NCBI RefSeq assembly: GCF_900187065.1
Contig: NZ_LT906483.1
Location: 2,294,001-2,358,000, forward strand
Origin: Mycolicibacterium thermoresistibile
GTDB lineage: Bacteria; Actinomycetota; Actinomycetes; Mycobacteriales; Mycobacteriaceae
DNA: 64,000 nt
Reading direction: 5' to 3'
Notes under the pieces: model-generated
Databases searched by the model: none
Told to the model about the DNA's origin: nothing
Seen by the model: only the letters and a program-made list of their open reading frames with translations
Position numbers and translations under genes: made by a program
Part shown: positions 16,206-24,377 of the stretch, piece by piece
Layout: every line of letters begins with the position of its first letter
How positions within the stretch are numbered: position 1 is the first letter of the stretch

Positions 16206-18566
16206 GTGACCGGAACCGTGACCCTGAAGTCCGTAAACGCCCGTCTCGCTGAGGAACTGGAGGTCGGCGAGGCGCAAGTAGCCGCCGCGGTCCGGCTGCT
16301 CGACGAGGGCGCGACCGTCCCGTTCATCGCCCGCTACCGCAAGGAGGCGACCGGCAGTCTCGACGACGGGCAGCTGCGGATGCTCGAGGAGCGCCTGCGC
16401 TACCTGCGTGAACTCGACGAACGCCGCGCCGCGGTGCTGAGCGCTATCGAGGAACAGGGCAAACTCACCGACGACCTCAGGGCAGCGCTGCTGGCGGCGG
16501 ACACCAAGGCCCGCGTCGAGGACATCTACCTGCCGTTCAAGCCCAAGCGACGCACCAAGGCGCAGATCGCCCGGGAGGCCGGGCTGGAACCGCTCGCCGA
16601 CCGGTTGCTCGCCGATCCGACGCTGGTTCCCGACCAGGTGGCCGGGGAGTACGTGGGGGAGTCCGTCGCCGACCCGGCCGCGGCGCTCGACGGTGCGCGG
16701 CACATCCTCACCGATCGGGCCGCCGAGGACGCCGAGCTGGTGGGCGCCATCCGGGAGAAGTTCTGGGTCCAGGGAACCCTGCGAACCGCACCGTGGTCCG
16801 ACGAGGTCGCCACAAGCGCTGCCGCGCAGAAGTTCCGGGACTACTTCGAGTTCGCCGAGCCGCTGGAGGAGATGCCCTCGCACCGGGTGCTGGCGGTGTT
16901 GCGTGGGGAGAAGGAGGAGGTGCTGGCGCTCACCTTCGACGGCGGTGACGAGGCCGGCTACCACGCCATGATCGCCGACACCCTGGGTATCGACCTGACC
17001 GCCGCCGCGGCGGCGACCCCGTGGCTGACGGGCACCGTCGAATGGGCGTGGCGCACCAAGCTCAGCGTGTCGGCGAAGGTCGACGCCCGCATCAGGCTGC
17101 GGCAGCGCGCCGAGGAGGAGGCGGTGGCGGTGTTCGCCCGCAACCTCAGGGACCTGCTGCTGGCAGCCCCGGCGGGGAGCCGGGTCACGCTGGGGCTCGA
17201 CCCCGGTTACCGCACCGGGGTCAAGGTTGCCGTCGTCGACGGCACCGGCAAGGTGCTCGACACCGCCACCATCTACCCGCATCAGCCGCAGAAGCAGTGG
17301 GACGCCGCCAAGGCCACGCTCGCCGCGCTGGTGGCGCGGCACGGCGTGGAGTTGATCGCGGTCGGCAACGGTACCGCCTCCCGCGAAACCGATGCCCTGG
17401 CCGCGGAAGTGATCGCCGACATCCGTGCGGCCGGTGCGACTCCGCCGGTCAAGGCGATGGTCAGCGAGGCCGGCGCGTCGGTGTACTCCGCATCGTCCTA
17501 TGCGGCCCGTGAACTGCCCGATCTCGACGTGACCCTGCGCGGTGCGGTGTCGATCGCGCGGCGGTTGCAGGATCCGCTGGCCGAACTGGTGAAGATCGAG
17601 CCGAAGTCGATCGGGGTCGGCCAGTATCAACACGACGTGACGCCCGGATACCTCGCGCGCAGCCTGGACGCGGTGGTCGAGGACGCGGTGAACGCGGTCG
17701 GTGTGGACCTCAACACCGCCTCGGTGCCGTTGCTGTCCCGGGTGTCGGGGATCAGCGAGTCGTTGGCGGAGTCGATCGTCGCCCATCGGGAGAAGACCGG
17801 ACCGTTCCGCAACCGCAAGGCGTTGTTGGATGTTCCGCGCCTGGGCCCCAAGGCTTTCGAACAGTGCGCGGGCTTCCTGCGGATCCGCGACGGTGACGAC
17901 CCGCTGGACGCCTCCGGTGTGCATCCCGAGGCGTACCCGGTGGTGCGGCGGATCCTGGACCGCGCGGGTGTCACCCTGGCCGAACTGATCGGCAACGAGA
18001 AGACGCTGCGGGCACTACGTCCGGCCGATTTCGCCGATGACCAGTTCGGCATCCCCACGGTGACCGACATTCTCGCCGAACTCGAGAAGCCCGGCCGTGA
18101 CCCGCGGCCCGCGTTCGCCACCGCCACCTTCACCGACGGGGTGGACACGATCGCCGACCTCAAGGTGGGCATGGTGCTCGAGGGGGTGGTCACCAATGTG
18201 GCGGCCTTCGGCGCGTTCGTCGACATCGGTGTGCACCAGGACGGTCTCGTGCACGTGTCGGCGATGGCCGACCGGTTCGTCTCGGATCCGCACGACATCG
18301 TCCGATCCGGTCAGGTGGTTCGGGTCAAGGTGGTCGATGTCGATGTGGAACGGCAGCGCATCGGGCTGAGCCTGCGCCTCGACGACGACCCGCACCAGTC
18401 CGGAAAGCGCTCCGGCAACCGGGGCGCGAAGGGCGAGGCCCCGAAGGGCGGGAACGGCCGCAGACCCGACCGCGGCGACCGGCGAAACCAGAACCGGTCC
18501 CGCGGCGGCAACCAGCCGAACGGTGCGATGGCTCAGGCGTTGCGGGACGCTGGATTCGGTCGCTAG
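16206..18566 (+). CDS. tex: Tex family S1 RNA-binding transcription accessory protein
   Basis: 786 residues, GTG start 9 bases after the broken acyltransferase. The order is the N-terminal helical region with VPFIARYRKEATGSLDDGQL, the YqgF/RNase H-like domain (LGLDPGYRTGVKVAVVDGTG), tandem HhH motifs (LLSRVSGISESLAESIVAHR), and a C-terminal S1 domain (GMVLEGVVTNVAAFGAFVDI), then a basic Gly/Asn-rich tail. Tex binds nucleic acid and affects transcription and pathogen stress survival in other bacteria. All domains are complete. Confidence 0.95.
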   Translation: MTGTVTLKSVNARLAEELEVGEAQVAAAVRLLDEGATVPFIARYRKEATGSLDDGQLRMLEERLRYLRELDERRAAVLSAIEEQGKLTDDLRAALLAADTKARVEDIYLPFKPKRRTKAQIAREAGLEPLADRLLADPTLVPDQVAGEYVGESVADPAAALDGARHILTDRAAEDAELVGAIREKFWVQGTLRTAPWSDEVATSAAAQKFRDYFEFAEPLEEMPSHRVLAVLRGEKEEVLALTFDGGDEAGYHAMIADTLGIDLTAAAAATPWLTGTVEWAWRTKLSVSAKVDARIRLRQRAEEEAVAVFARNLRDLLLAAPAGSRVTLGLDPGYRTGVKVAVVDGTGKVLDTATIYPHQPQKQWDAAKATLAALVARHGVELIAVGNGTASRETDALAAEVIADIRAAGATPPVKAMVSEAGASVYSASSYAARELPDLDVTLRGAVSIARRLQDPLAELVKIEPKSIGVGQYQHDVTPGYLARSLDAVVEDAVNAVGVDLNTASVPLLSRVSGISESLAESIVAHREKTGPFRNRKALLDVPRLGPKAFEQCAGFLRIRDGDDPLDASGVHPEAYPVVRRILDRAGVTLAELIGNEKTLRALRPADFADDQFGIPTVTDILAELEKPGRDPRPAFATATFTDGVDTIADLKVGMVLEGVVTNVAAFGAFVDIGVHQDGLVHVSAMADRFVSDPHDIVRSGQVVRVKVVDVDVERQRIGLSLRLDDDPHQSGKRSGNRGAKGEAPKGGNGRRPDRGDRRNQNRSRGGNQPNGAMAQALRDAGFGR

Positions 18567-18689
18567 CGCCCGGGCGAGCGGGGGCGGGCAGGAGTCGGCG
18601 GCTTCTGATCGGCCACCCGGACCGTAGCTGTACCCGGTCATCGCACTGCCGCCGTGACGAGGTCCTTCCTAGGTCTCGTGGTGCGCGAT

Positions 18690-18938
18690 GCCGACCGGCG
18701 AGGACCTTGCCGACCTGCACTCCGTGGAACTGCACCTCGGCGTCGGCGTCGTCACCAGACCGGCGCGGGGCGAGAGCACCGTCACCGGGGCGGTTCGGGC
18801 GAAACCGTCCCGGATCAGCTGTGCGGCGAGCAGGATGACACCGATGACCACTGCGACGCTCACCAGCCCCGTCACCGGCCGAGCCGCCCTGCGCTGAACG
18901 GACATCACTGTGGACATCACCGCGGACTTCCCAGCCAT
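18690..18938 (-). pseudogene. MCE-family protein remnant (N-terminal part, frameshifted)
   Basis: On the minus strand from ATG 18938 the reading begins MAGKSAVMSTVMSVQRRAAR, then a single hydrophobic helix (VTGLVSVAVVIGVILLAAQL) and TAPVTVLSPRAGLV. Near 18753 the frame shifts to DDADAEVQFHGVQVGKVLAG, which is the conserved start of the MCE domain, and the similarity stops near 18690. Intact Mce proteins run on for 250-450 residues more, so this is a relic. Mce proteins form lipid-import systems in mycobacteria. No other mce gene is seen here. It lies about 120 bases from the first operator box of the tandem-TetR cluster. Confidence 0.7.
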
Positions 18939-19056
18939 TGAACTAAGGTTTGCTCCGGCAGGGCAACAGGTGCCGGGAGGAGTGGACGAGGTCGAATATG
19001 GTTGCCTTACCGTCAACTCTGAGCGGTGAATTCGGCAATGAAGTCGATGGTCGACC

Positions 19057-19074
19057 TGAACAAATATTAGGTTA
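19057..19074 (+). promoter_or_regulatory. Operator box 1 of the tandem-TetR cluster
   Basis: TGAACAAATATTAGGTTA, 50 bases before the TTG start of the 19124 gene. Its 17-base core GAACAAATATTAGGTT(A/T) recurs almost unchanged at 22641 and 24299 and with substitutions at 21087 and 24077. Outer AAC/GTT arms are symmetric but the inner bases (ACA versus AGG) are not. Confidence 0.72.
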
Positions 19075-19123
19075 GAGCCGGCCCCGGGGCACGCGCCGGG
19101 TGGCCGCAGGAGAGGAGAGCCAG

Positions 19124-20197
19124 TTGTCGAAACCGATCCGAACCGTGGTGTGGTCGACGGGTGGTGTCGGCTCGATCGCGATCGACGCGATCAGCCGGCG
19201 CCCGGATCTCGAACTCGTCGGTGTGTGGGTGCATTCCGAGGAGAAGGTCGGCAAGGACGCCGGTGAGCTCGCCGGCGTCGGCCCGCTGGGTGTCTCGGCC
19301 ACCGACGACGCCGGTGCGCTGATCGCCCTGCAACCGGACTGCGTCGTCTACGCGGCCAGCGGTCCGGAACGGGACGCCGGCGCGGTGCCTGACTATGTGC
19401 GGCTGCTCGAGGCGGGTATCAACGTCGTCTCGACGACCTCCACGATGCTGGTGTATCCGCCGAGCTATCACTCCGAGGAGTGGCGGGACCAACTCGAGGC
19501 GGCCGCGAAGTCCGGCTCGGCGTCGTTCTACGCGTCGGGCATCTTCCCGGGTTTCGGCTCCGACGAGCTGGCGCTGTTGCTGACCACCCAGTCCAAGAAC
19601 ATCCGACGCATCACCGCGACCGAGATCGCGCTGAACGACCACTATCCGGTGGCCGACGTGATGATGGACGGGATGGGCTTCGGCCGTCCACTCGACTTCG
19701 AACCCTGGCTCAAGACCCCCGGGTTCATCGAGATGGCTTGGCGCGCGCCGATTCACCTCATCGCCGACGGGTTGGGTGTCGAGGTCGAGGAACTGCGCGG
19801 AACGTTCGACCGGAGCGTCACCCACCGGGACATCGATGTGGCGTTCGGCCGGGTCGAGGCGGGCACCTGCGGTGCGGTGCGGACCCGGGTCGCCGGGATC
19901 GTCGGTGGGCGGGAGGCCATCGTCATCGAGCACATCATCCGGATGGCGCGCGACGTCGCCCCGGAGTGGCTGACCTCGGAGTTCGATGCCACTTACCGGG
20001 TCGACATCGAGGGTGACCCCGACATCCACTGTGCGATGAACCTCGGCGCCGCCGAGGGTCACGGGGCCGGCCGCGCGGCGATGGCCGCCACCGCGATGCG
20101 GGTGGTGAACGCGATACCGTACGTGGTGGCGGCGCCGGCCGGGCTGCTGAGCTCCCTGGACCTGCCGACCACGTTGCCGCGCCACGCGTTCGACTGA
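19124..20197 (+). CDS. NAD(P)-dependent oxidoreductase, dihydrodipicolinate reductase/diaminopentanoate dehydrogenase-like
   Basis: 357 residues. I chose TTG 19124 because GGAGAGGAG lies 5-13 bases upstream and an earlier GTG (19100) would be read through that site. The Rossmann motif VVWSTGGVGSIAIDAI is at the N-terminus, and GINVVSTTSTMLVYP and GSASFYASGIFPGFGSDEL follow, typical of the dihydrodipicolinate-reductase-like group to which amino-acid dehydrogenases and many unknown mycobacterial proteins belong. The substrate is unknown. An operator box of the cluster lies just upstream, so co-regulation with the P450 and SDR genes is likely. Converges with the SDR gene at 20202. Confidence 0.82.
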   Translation: MSKPIRTVVWSTGGVGSIAIDAISRRPDLELVGVWVHSEEKVGKDAGELAGVGPLGVSATDDAGALIALQPDCVVYAASGPERDAGAVPDYVRLLEAGINVVSTTSTMLVYPPSYHSEEWRDQLEAAAKSGSASFYASGIFPGFGSDELALLLTTQSKNIRRITATEIALNDHYPVADVMMDGMGFGRPLDFEPWLKTPGFIEMAWRAPIHLIADGLGVEVEELRGTFDRSVTHRDIDVAFGRVEAGTCGAVRTRVAGIVGGREAIVIEHIIRMARDVAPEWLTSEFDATYRVDIEGDPDIHCAMNLGAAEGHGAGRAAMAATAMRVVNAIPYVVAAPAGLLSSLDLPTTLPRHAFD

Positions 20198-20201
20198 GCC
20201 C

Positions 20202-21041
20202 CTAGAGCTTCGCCCGCCCGGTGATCAGGTCCATGATCGGCTTGCCGGGCGGGAAGGCGTTCGTCAGCGAGGACATCGCATGCCCGCTGTCCACCAACAG
20301 CGTGATACCGCTGATCCCACTGGCCGCCGGCGAGTTCAGAAAGGCCATCGCACTGCCCATCTGCTCGGGCTGATGGACTCCGACGCCGGTGGCGTCCCGG
20401 TAATCCTGGGCGAAGGTCAGCCACAGATCGGCATTGGCGCGCGCCAGCGGGGTGTCGGTGGGTCCGGGGCAGATCGCGTTGATCCGCACACCCTGCTTGA
20501 GCAGTTCGAACGCCCACGTCGCGACGTAGGCGTTGACGACCTGCTTGCTGAATCCGTAGTGGATGAAGCCGTCGCCCTCATGTTCCTTGACCCACGCGTC
20601 CGCGGACCGGTAGTCGGTGGTCGACAGGAAATCCAGCAACCGGTCCAGATCGTTCTCCCAGCCCATCCCGGCCACCGAGGAGATGAAGCAGATCGCGGAT
20701 CCGCGTCCCAGCCGGCCGTCGGCGAACAACCGGTCGAGCAGATGGCGATGCCCGATGAAGTTGGTCCGCATCAGATCCGGACCGTCGGCGATGCCGGCGG
20801 CCGAGAAGACGGCGTCGACCGGGCCGGACAGTTCGTCGACCGCGTGGTCGATGGATCCGGGATCGCGCAGATCCATCTCGATGACCCGATCGGTGTCGTA
20901 GGTGACGGGAGCGTAGTCCATGACCGTCACCGTCGCGCCGAGGTCCCGGACGATCCGGGCCGCCGCCGCACCCATCCCGGTCGCGCCCCCCACAATCAGT
21001 GCATGCCTGCCGTCATAACGGAATTGCTCGATACCAGCCAT
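20202..21041 (-). CDS. Short-chain dehydrogenase/reductase, hydroxysteroid-dehydrogenase-like
   Basis: 279 residues. NAD-binding motif ALIVGGATGMGAAAARIV, then AAGIADGPDLM, the catalytic serine in FISSVAGMG and YxxxK in HYGFSK. The insertion between Ser and Tyr (about 40 residues, WENDLDRLLDFLSTTDYRS) and the PGPTDTPLA segment resemble the 3-alpha-hydroxysteroid/carveol-type SDRs. An operator box stands 46 bases upstream of ATG 21041. It probably oxidises an alcohol in the pathway served by the neighbouring P450s; the compound is unknown. Confidence 0.87.
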   Translation of the reverse strand: MAGIEQFRYDGRHALIVGGATGMGAAAARIVRDLGATVTVMDYAPVTYDTDRVIEMDLRDPGSIDHAVDELSGPVDAVFSAAGIADGPDLMRTNFIGHRHLLDRLFADGRLGRGSAICFISSVAGMGWENDLDRLLDFLSTTDYRSADAWVKEHEGDGFIHYGFSKQVVNAYVATWAFELLKQGVRINAICPGPTDTPLARANADLWLTFAQDYRDATGVGVHQPEQMGSAMAFLNSPAASGISGITLLVDSGHAMSSLTNAFPPGKPIMDLITGRAKL

Positions 21042-21086
21042 TGGTCCCCTTCGCGTGGCGGTGGATGATCGCCTGCCACACTATCC

Positions 21087-21104
21087 GGAACAGATATTTG
21101 GTTA
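21087..21104 (-). promoter_or_regulatory. Operator box 2, upstream of the SDR gene
   Basis: GGAACAGATATTTGGTTA on the plus strand, 46 bases before the SDR start on the minus strand, so the box is reversed relative to its gene compared with box 1. AAC and GGTT are kept; the centre is AGATATTT. Confidence 0.68.
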
Positions 21105-21176
21105 CAAGAGTCTGCAGGAGGCGACGCCAAGGCCGAGCAGAGCGGCCGGCGGGGCGGGACGGGACGGGGGAAGCGA

Positions 21177-22601
21177 TCAGCGGGTCACGTCGCGGTCGGC
21201 TGCGCCGCGCAGCACGGTGTCGCGGACGAGGATCTGCGCGGCACGGGTGCCGATCTGCCGCAGGATGTTCTCCGGAACCCAGCCGACCCCGATGACGCTG
21301 CGGGCCAACAGCTCGTTGGACGGGCTGTCGATGCTGATCTCACCGGAGCGGATGGCGGCTGCCAGCAGCGACTTGACCTGCCGCACCCGCTTGGCGAACA
21401 GCCAGCCCGGATTGGGGGTGTCCGGCGGGGACTGGCGCATCCAGGCCAGCTGGATCCGGAACTCGTCACCGAACCGGTCCAGTGCGTTGGTGTTGACCCA
21501 GCTGAGTGCGTCCAGCTTGGCGATCGCCGGCGCGTCGGTCCGTAGCACGTCGGTCCAGCCCACCGCGATCTTCTCGCCGAAGGACCGCATGATCGAGGCC
21601 AACAGTTCTTCCTTGGACCCGATCAGCCGGTACACCGTCCCGGTGCCGAGTCCGGCGGCGCGGGCGATGTCCCTGATCGTGGTGCCCTCGTACCCGCGGC
21701 GGCCGAACTCGGCGCGCGCCACCGCACGCACATGGGCGGCCTTGTCGTCGGCCTCCGCCTCGGCCTCGAGGCTCCAGGATTGCACGACCTCGTCGGCGGC
21801 CCGGAAGGCCGCAGAACCGTCGAGTTCCTCGTCGGTGGGTAAAACGGTGGCGAGCCCTTCGAGCAGGATCCGGCAAAGCAGGGTCGCCGCCTTGTCCGGA
21901 CTCGCGTTGTGCCGGATGACATCCAGGCCGACCTGCAGCATCGTCTGCACGATCCGGTCGGCCAGGATGGGCAGGTCGATGTCGGCCCGTAGATAACCGC
22001 TCCAGCGGGCGGCCCGTAGTGTCTGCAGCATCGCCTCGAGGATGCCCGTCGGGCGCTGCTGCGCCAGCGCGGTCACCTCGGGATGTGAAGTGGGGCCTTC
22101 GTAGAACGTCATCTGCAGGGCGGCACGGTGGGTGACCGCGCATCGTGCGATCGCCACCCCCAGATCGGTGATGCGGTCGGACGGGGAGCGGGGATCCGGG
22201 TCGTCGAGCCGCTCCTGGGCATGTGCCGCGATGGTGTCGAGGTCGGTGTGATAGCGGCGCAGCAACTCCACCAGGATCGCTTCTTTGGACTCGAAGTGGT
22301 GGTAGAGGCTGCCCGGCAGGATGCCAGCGGCGTCGGCGATCTCCTGCAGCGAGGTTCGCAGCCCCGACGAGGCGATCAACCGCGCAGCGGTTTGCAGGAT
22401 CTCGGTGCGCCGAGTGCCGTCGTCGTAGGCTCTGCCGGCGACCGACGCGAGGGTATGGGCACTCTTCCGCACGTTGCGCTGCTCCGAAGTCAGCTGCGGA
22501 CGCCCCACCACACCTCCAAAGCTCTGCCTCCCACCCTGGCCGATCACCGATCCGAAAGGCTTGCTCAACGCTACCAGAAGGTCTTCCGCCGAACCGGTCA
22601 C
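21177..22601 (-). CDS. Tandem (double) TetR-family regulator
   Basis: 474 residues, GTG at 22601 (a later start is possible, since the first ~60 residues look unstructured). Two complete TetR DNA-binding domains occur in one chain: residues about 64-110 (RTEILQTAARLIASSG to GSLYHHFESKEAIL) and about 290-336 (VRAVARAEFGRRGYEG to GTVYRLIGSKEELL), each followed by its own helical ligand/dimer domain. Normal TetRs are about 200 residues. Mce3R of M. tuberculosis is a known double TetR of this kind. Because the two recognition helices differ, an asymmetric operator is expected, which matches the repeated boxes around this gene. A box lies 40 bases upstream, so it is probably autoregulated and represses the cluster until a ligand is bound. 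Confidence 0.9.
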   Translation of the reverse strand: MTGSAEDLLVALSKPFGSVIGQGGRQSFGGVVGRPQLTSEQRNVRKSAHTLASVAGRAYDDGTRRTEILQTAARLIASSGLRTSLQEIADAAGILPGSLYHHFESKEAILVELLRRYHTDLDTIAAHAQERLDDPDPRSPSDRITDLGVAIARCAVTHRAALQMTFYEGPTSHPEVTALAQQRPTGILEAMLQTLRAARWSGYLRADIDLPILADRIVQTMLQVGLDVIRHNASPDKAATLLCRILLEGLATVLPTDEELDGSAAFRAADEVVQSWSLEAEAEADDKAAHVRAVARAEFGRRGYEGTTIRDIARAAGLGTGTVYRLIGSKEELLASIMRSFGEKIAVGWTDVLRTDAPAIAKLDALSWVNTNALDRFGDEFRIQLAWMRQSPPDTPNPGWLFAKRVRQVKSLLAAAIRSGEISIDSPSNELLARSVIGVGWVPENILRQIGTRAAQILVRDTVLRGAADRDVTR

Positions 22602-22640
22602 GAATCGATGCGGAGACCGGCCGGCCGGGGCGTACCGTAT

Positions 22641-22658
22641 TCAGAACAAAGATTAGGT
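22641..22658. promoter_or_regulatory. Operator box 3, shared divergent promoter of TetR and P450
   Basis: AGAACAAAGATTAGGTTT, 40 bases from the regulator start and 44 from the P450 start, in the only space between the two divergent genes. Confidence 0.72.
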
Positions 22659-22701
22659 TTTCAGGTGCTATAACAGGTCTGTCGCGATCCGAGGAGGGGT
22701 G

Positions 22702-24000
22702 ATGCCGGAGCCCGTCTCCAGTCCAGAACAGTCCAGCCCAGAACAGTCCAGCCCGGAGTATTCGAGCCCAGAGGGGTCCGGCCCGGTGATCACAGCGGGC
22801 GTCAAGGAGGCCCAGGCGCGGTTCGACGCCGGGATGGGCGCGGACGGCGATGCCTCGCCGTACCCGATGCTGGCCGAACTGCGGTCGAAAGCGCCGGTCC
22901 ACCCGGGCTGGCCGGAGATGTCGATCTTCGAGAACCCGCCGGACGGCCCGCAGACCTTCGCCGCCTACAGCTTCGATGCCGTCAAGGCGGTTTTCACCGA
23001 CAACCGGACCTTCAGCACCCGCTGCTATGAGGCGATCGTGCGTCCGTTGCAGGGCCCGACGATCCTCGAGATGCAGGAACCCGAACACCAGACATACCGC
23101 AGGTTGCACGAGTTCGCCTTCGCCCGGTCGTCGATGCGGCGGTGGGAGGCCGAGTTGGTCCGGCCGCTGGTGGAGCGCACCGTGGACAGGATCCGCGATG
23201 CCGGGCGGGCCGACCTCGTCGAAGAGGTGTTCATGCCGATCCCGGTCCGGGTGATCGCCGCACTGCTCGGTCTGCCGGAGGCGGATGTGCCCGAGTTCCA
23301 CCGGCTGGCCATCGACCTGCTGGGGTTCCACGCGGACATGGACACCGCGCTGAAGGCGTCTGCCGAACTGCGCGACTACTTCGTGGGAATCCTCGCCGAG
23401 CGTCGCCGGTCGCCGCGCGACGACATGGTCTCAAAGCTTGCGCACGCCGAGGTCGACGGCGTCCGGATGTCCGACGAACAGATCTACGGCTTCATGCGCA
23501 ACCTGCTGCCGGCCGGGGCGGAGACCACGTCGAGATCCACTGCCAGCCTCGCCTACGGGCTGCTCACCCATCCCGACCAGCTGACCGCGGTCAAGGCCGA
23601 CCGGGACCTGCTGCCACAGGCGATCGAAGAGGGTATCCGGTGGGAGACACCACTGTTGAACTTCATGCGGGAGGTCACCGAGGACATCGAGTTCTTCGGT
23701 GTGCAGATCCCGGCCGGCTCGACCATCGCGGTCAACCTCGGCAGCGCCAACCACGATGAGACCCGGTGGGAACGGCCCGAGGAGTTCGACATCTTCCGGG
23801 AGCGCAAACCGCACATCGGGTTCGGTCACGGAGCGCATGTCTGTCTGGGCATGCATCTGGCCCGGCTGGAGAGCACCGTCATCTTCAACACCCTCCTCGA
23901 CCGACTGCCGGGGCTGCGGCTGGATCCGGACGCCGCGGCGCCGTATGTCGCAGGCATGTACTTCCGGTCGCCGCCGTACCTGCACGTGGTGTGGGACTGA
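22702..24000 (+). CDS. Cytochrome P450 with repeat-built N-terminus
   Basis: 432 residues. ATG 22702 has GAGGAGGGG just upstream; an adjacent GTG 22699 is less well spaced. I-helix AGAETTSRS, the ExxR pair in EEGIRW and the heme loop FGHGAHVCLGMHLAR are intact, so it should be active. The first ~27 residues are made of four copies of a five-residue unit (SSPEQ, SSPEQ, SSPEY, SSPEG). Operator box 3 lies upstream. It is a soluble bacterial class P450 probably fed by ferredoxin; the substrate is unknown. Confidence 0.93.
   Translation: MPEPVSSPEQSSPEQSSPEYSSPEGSGPVITAGVKEAQARFDAGMGADGDASPYPMLAELRSKAPVHPGWPEMSIFENPPDGPQTFAAYSFDAVKAVFTDNRTFSTRCYEAIVRPLQGPTILEMQEPEHQTYRRLHEFAFARSSMRRWEAELVRPLVERTVDRIRDAGRADLVEEVFMPIPVRVIAALLGLPEADVPEFHRLAIDLLGFHADMDTALKASAELRDYFVGILAERRRSPRDDMVSKLAHAEVDGVRMSDEQIYGFMRNLLPAGAETTSRSTASLAYGLLTHPDQLTAVKADRDLLPQAIEEGIRWETPLLNFMREVTEDIEFFGVQIPAGSTIAVNLGSANHDETRWERPEEFDIFRERKPHIGFGHGAHVCLGMHLARLESTVIFNTLLDRLPGLRLDPDAAAPYVAGMYFRSPPYLHVVWD
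22717..22776 (+). repeat. 15-base tandem repeat in the P450 5' end
   Basis: Four in-frame copies: the first two differ at one base (TCCAGTCCAGAACAG, TCCAGCCCAGAACAG); the third and fourth have diverged mainly in the last codon. Copy number changes would alter the length of the N-terminal tail without shifting the frame. Confidence 0.85.
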
Positions 24001-24076
24001 CCGGTCAGTTCGGCGCGCCCAGTACTCCTGAGGCGCGCCGATTCGTTGACGGGAGGCAGAGGCGGACTCTAGGGTA

Positions 24077-24093
24077 GAGCAGATATTTGGTCA
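24077..24093 (+). promoter_or_regulatory. Weak operator box 4
   Basis: GAGCAGATATTTGGTCA matches box 2 at 15 of 17 positions; the outer arms are degraded (AGC, GTC). Confidence 0.5.
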
Positions 24094-24298
24094 GCGATGA
24101 GGGCGCCGTGACCGAACCGCAGACCCGAGGTCGATGCCGGACCGCAGCTTCGGCTGGGTCTGTCGGCCTCGCCGTTGGTCGGCCGCACCGTTCTCGTCGC
24201 GCCCGGGGCCGGCAGGGGGAGCCGTCCTGGACCGACGCCCATCTCGACGACGTGCCCGCCCAGACCGTTGACGCCGCCACGCGCCGCTCGCTACTGTC

Positions 24299-24316
24299 TG
24301 AACAAATATTAGGTTT
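24299..24316 (+). promoter_or_regulatory. Operator box 5, upstream of the binding-protein operon
   Basis: TGAACAAATATTAGGTTT is identical to box 1 except for the last base; it ends 61 bases before ATG 24378. Confidence 0.72.
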
Positions 24317-24377
24317 AACCAGCCGCGCAATCCGTTGCCACCTCGCCCCGGCGGCAGCTGGAATCCACGGAGGTTGC

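Larger units (their letters stand above)
24001..24377. other. 377-base intergenic region with two boxes
   Basis: No convincing gene on either strand. It holds a weak copy of the cluster operator at 24077-24093 and a strong copy at 24299-24316, about 220 bases apart, and the GGAGG site of the next gene. Two spaced boxes could allow looping by the regulator. Confidence 0.6.

Noticed and set aside
15918..17924. 668-codon minus-strand frame opposite tex
   Set aside because: Shadow of tex; no recognisable protein features, and tex is complete on the plus strand.
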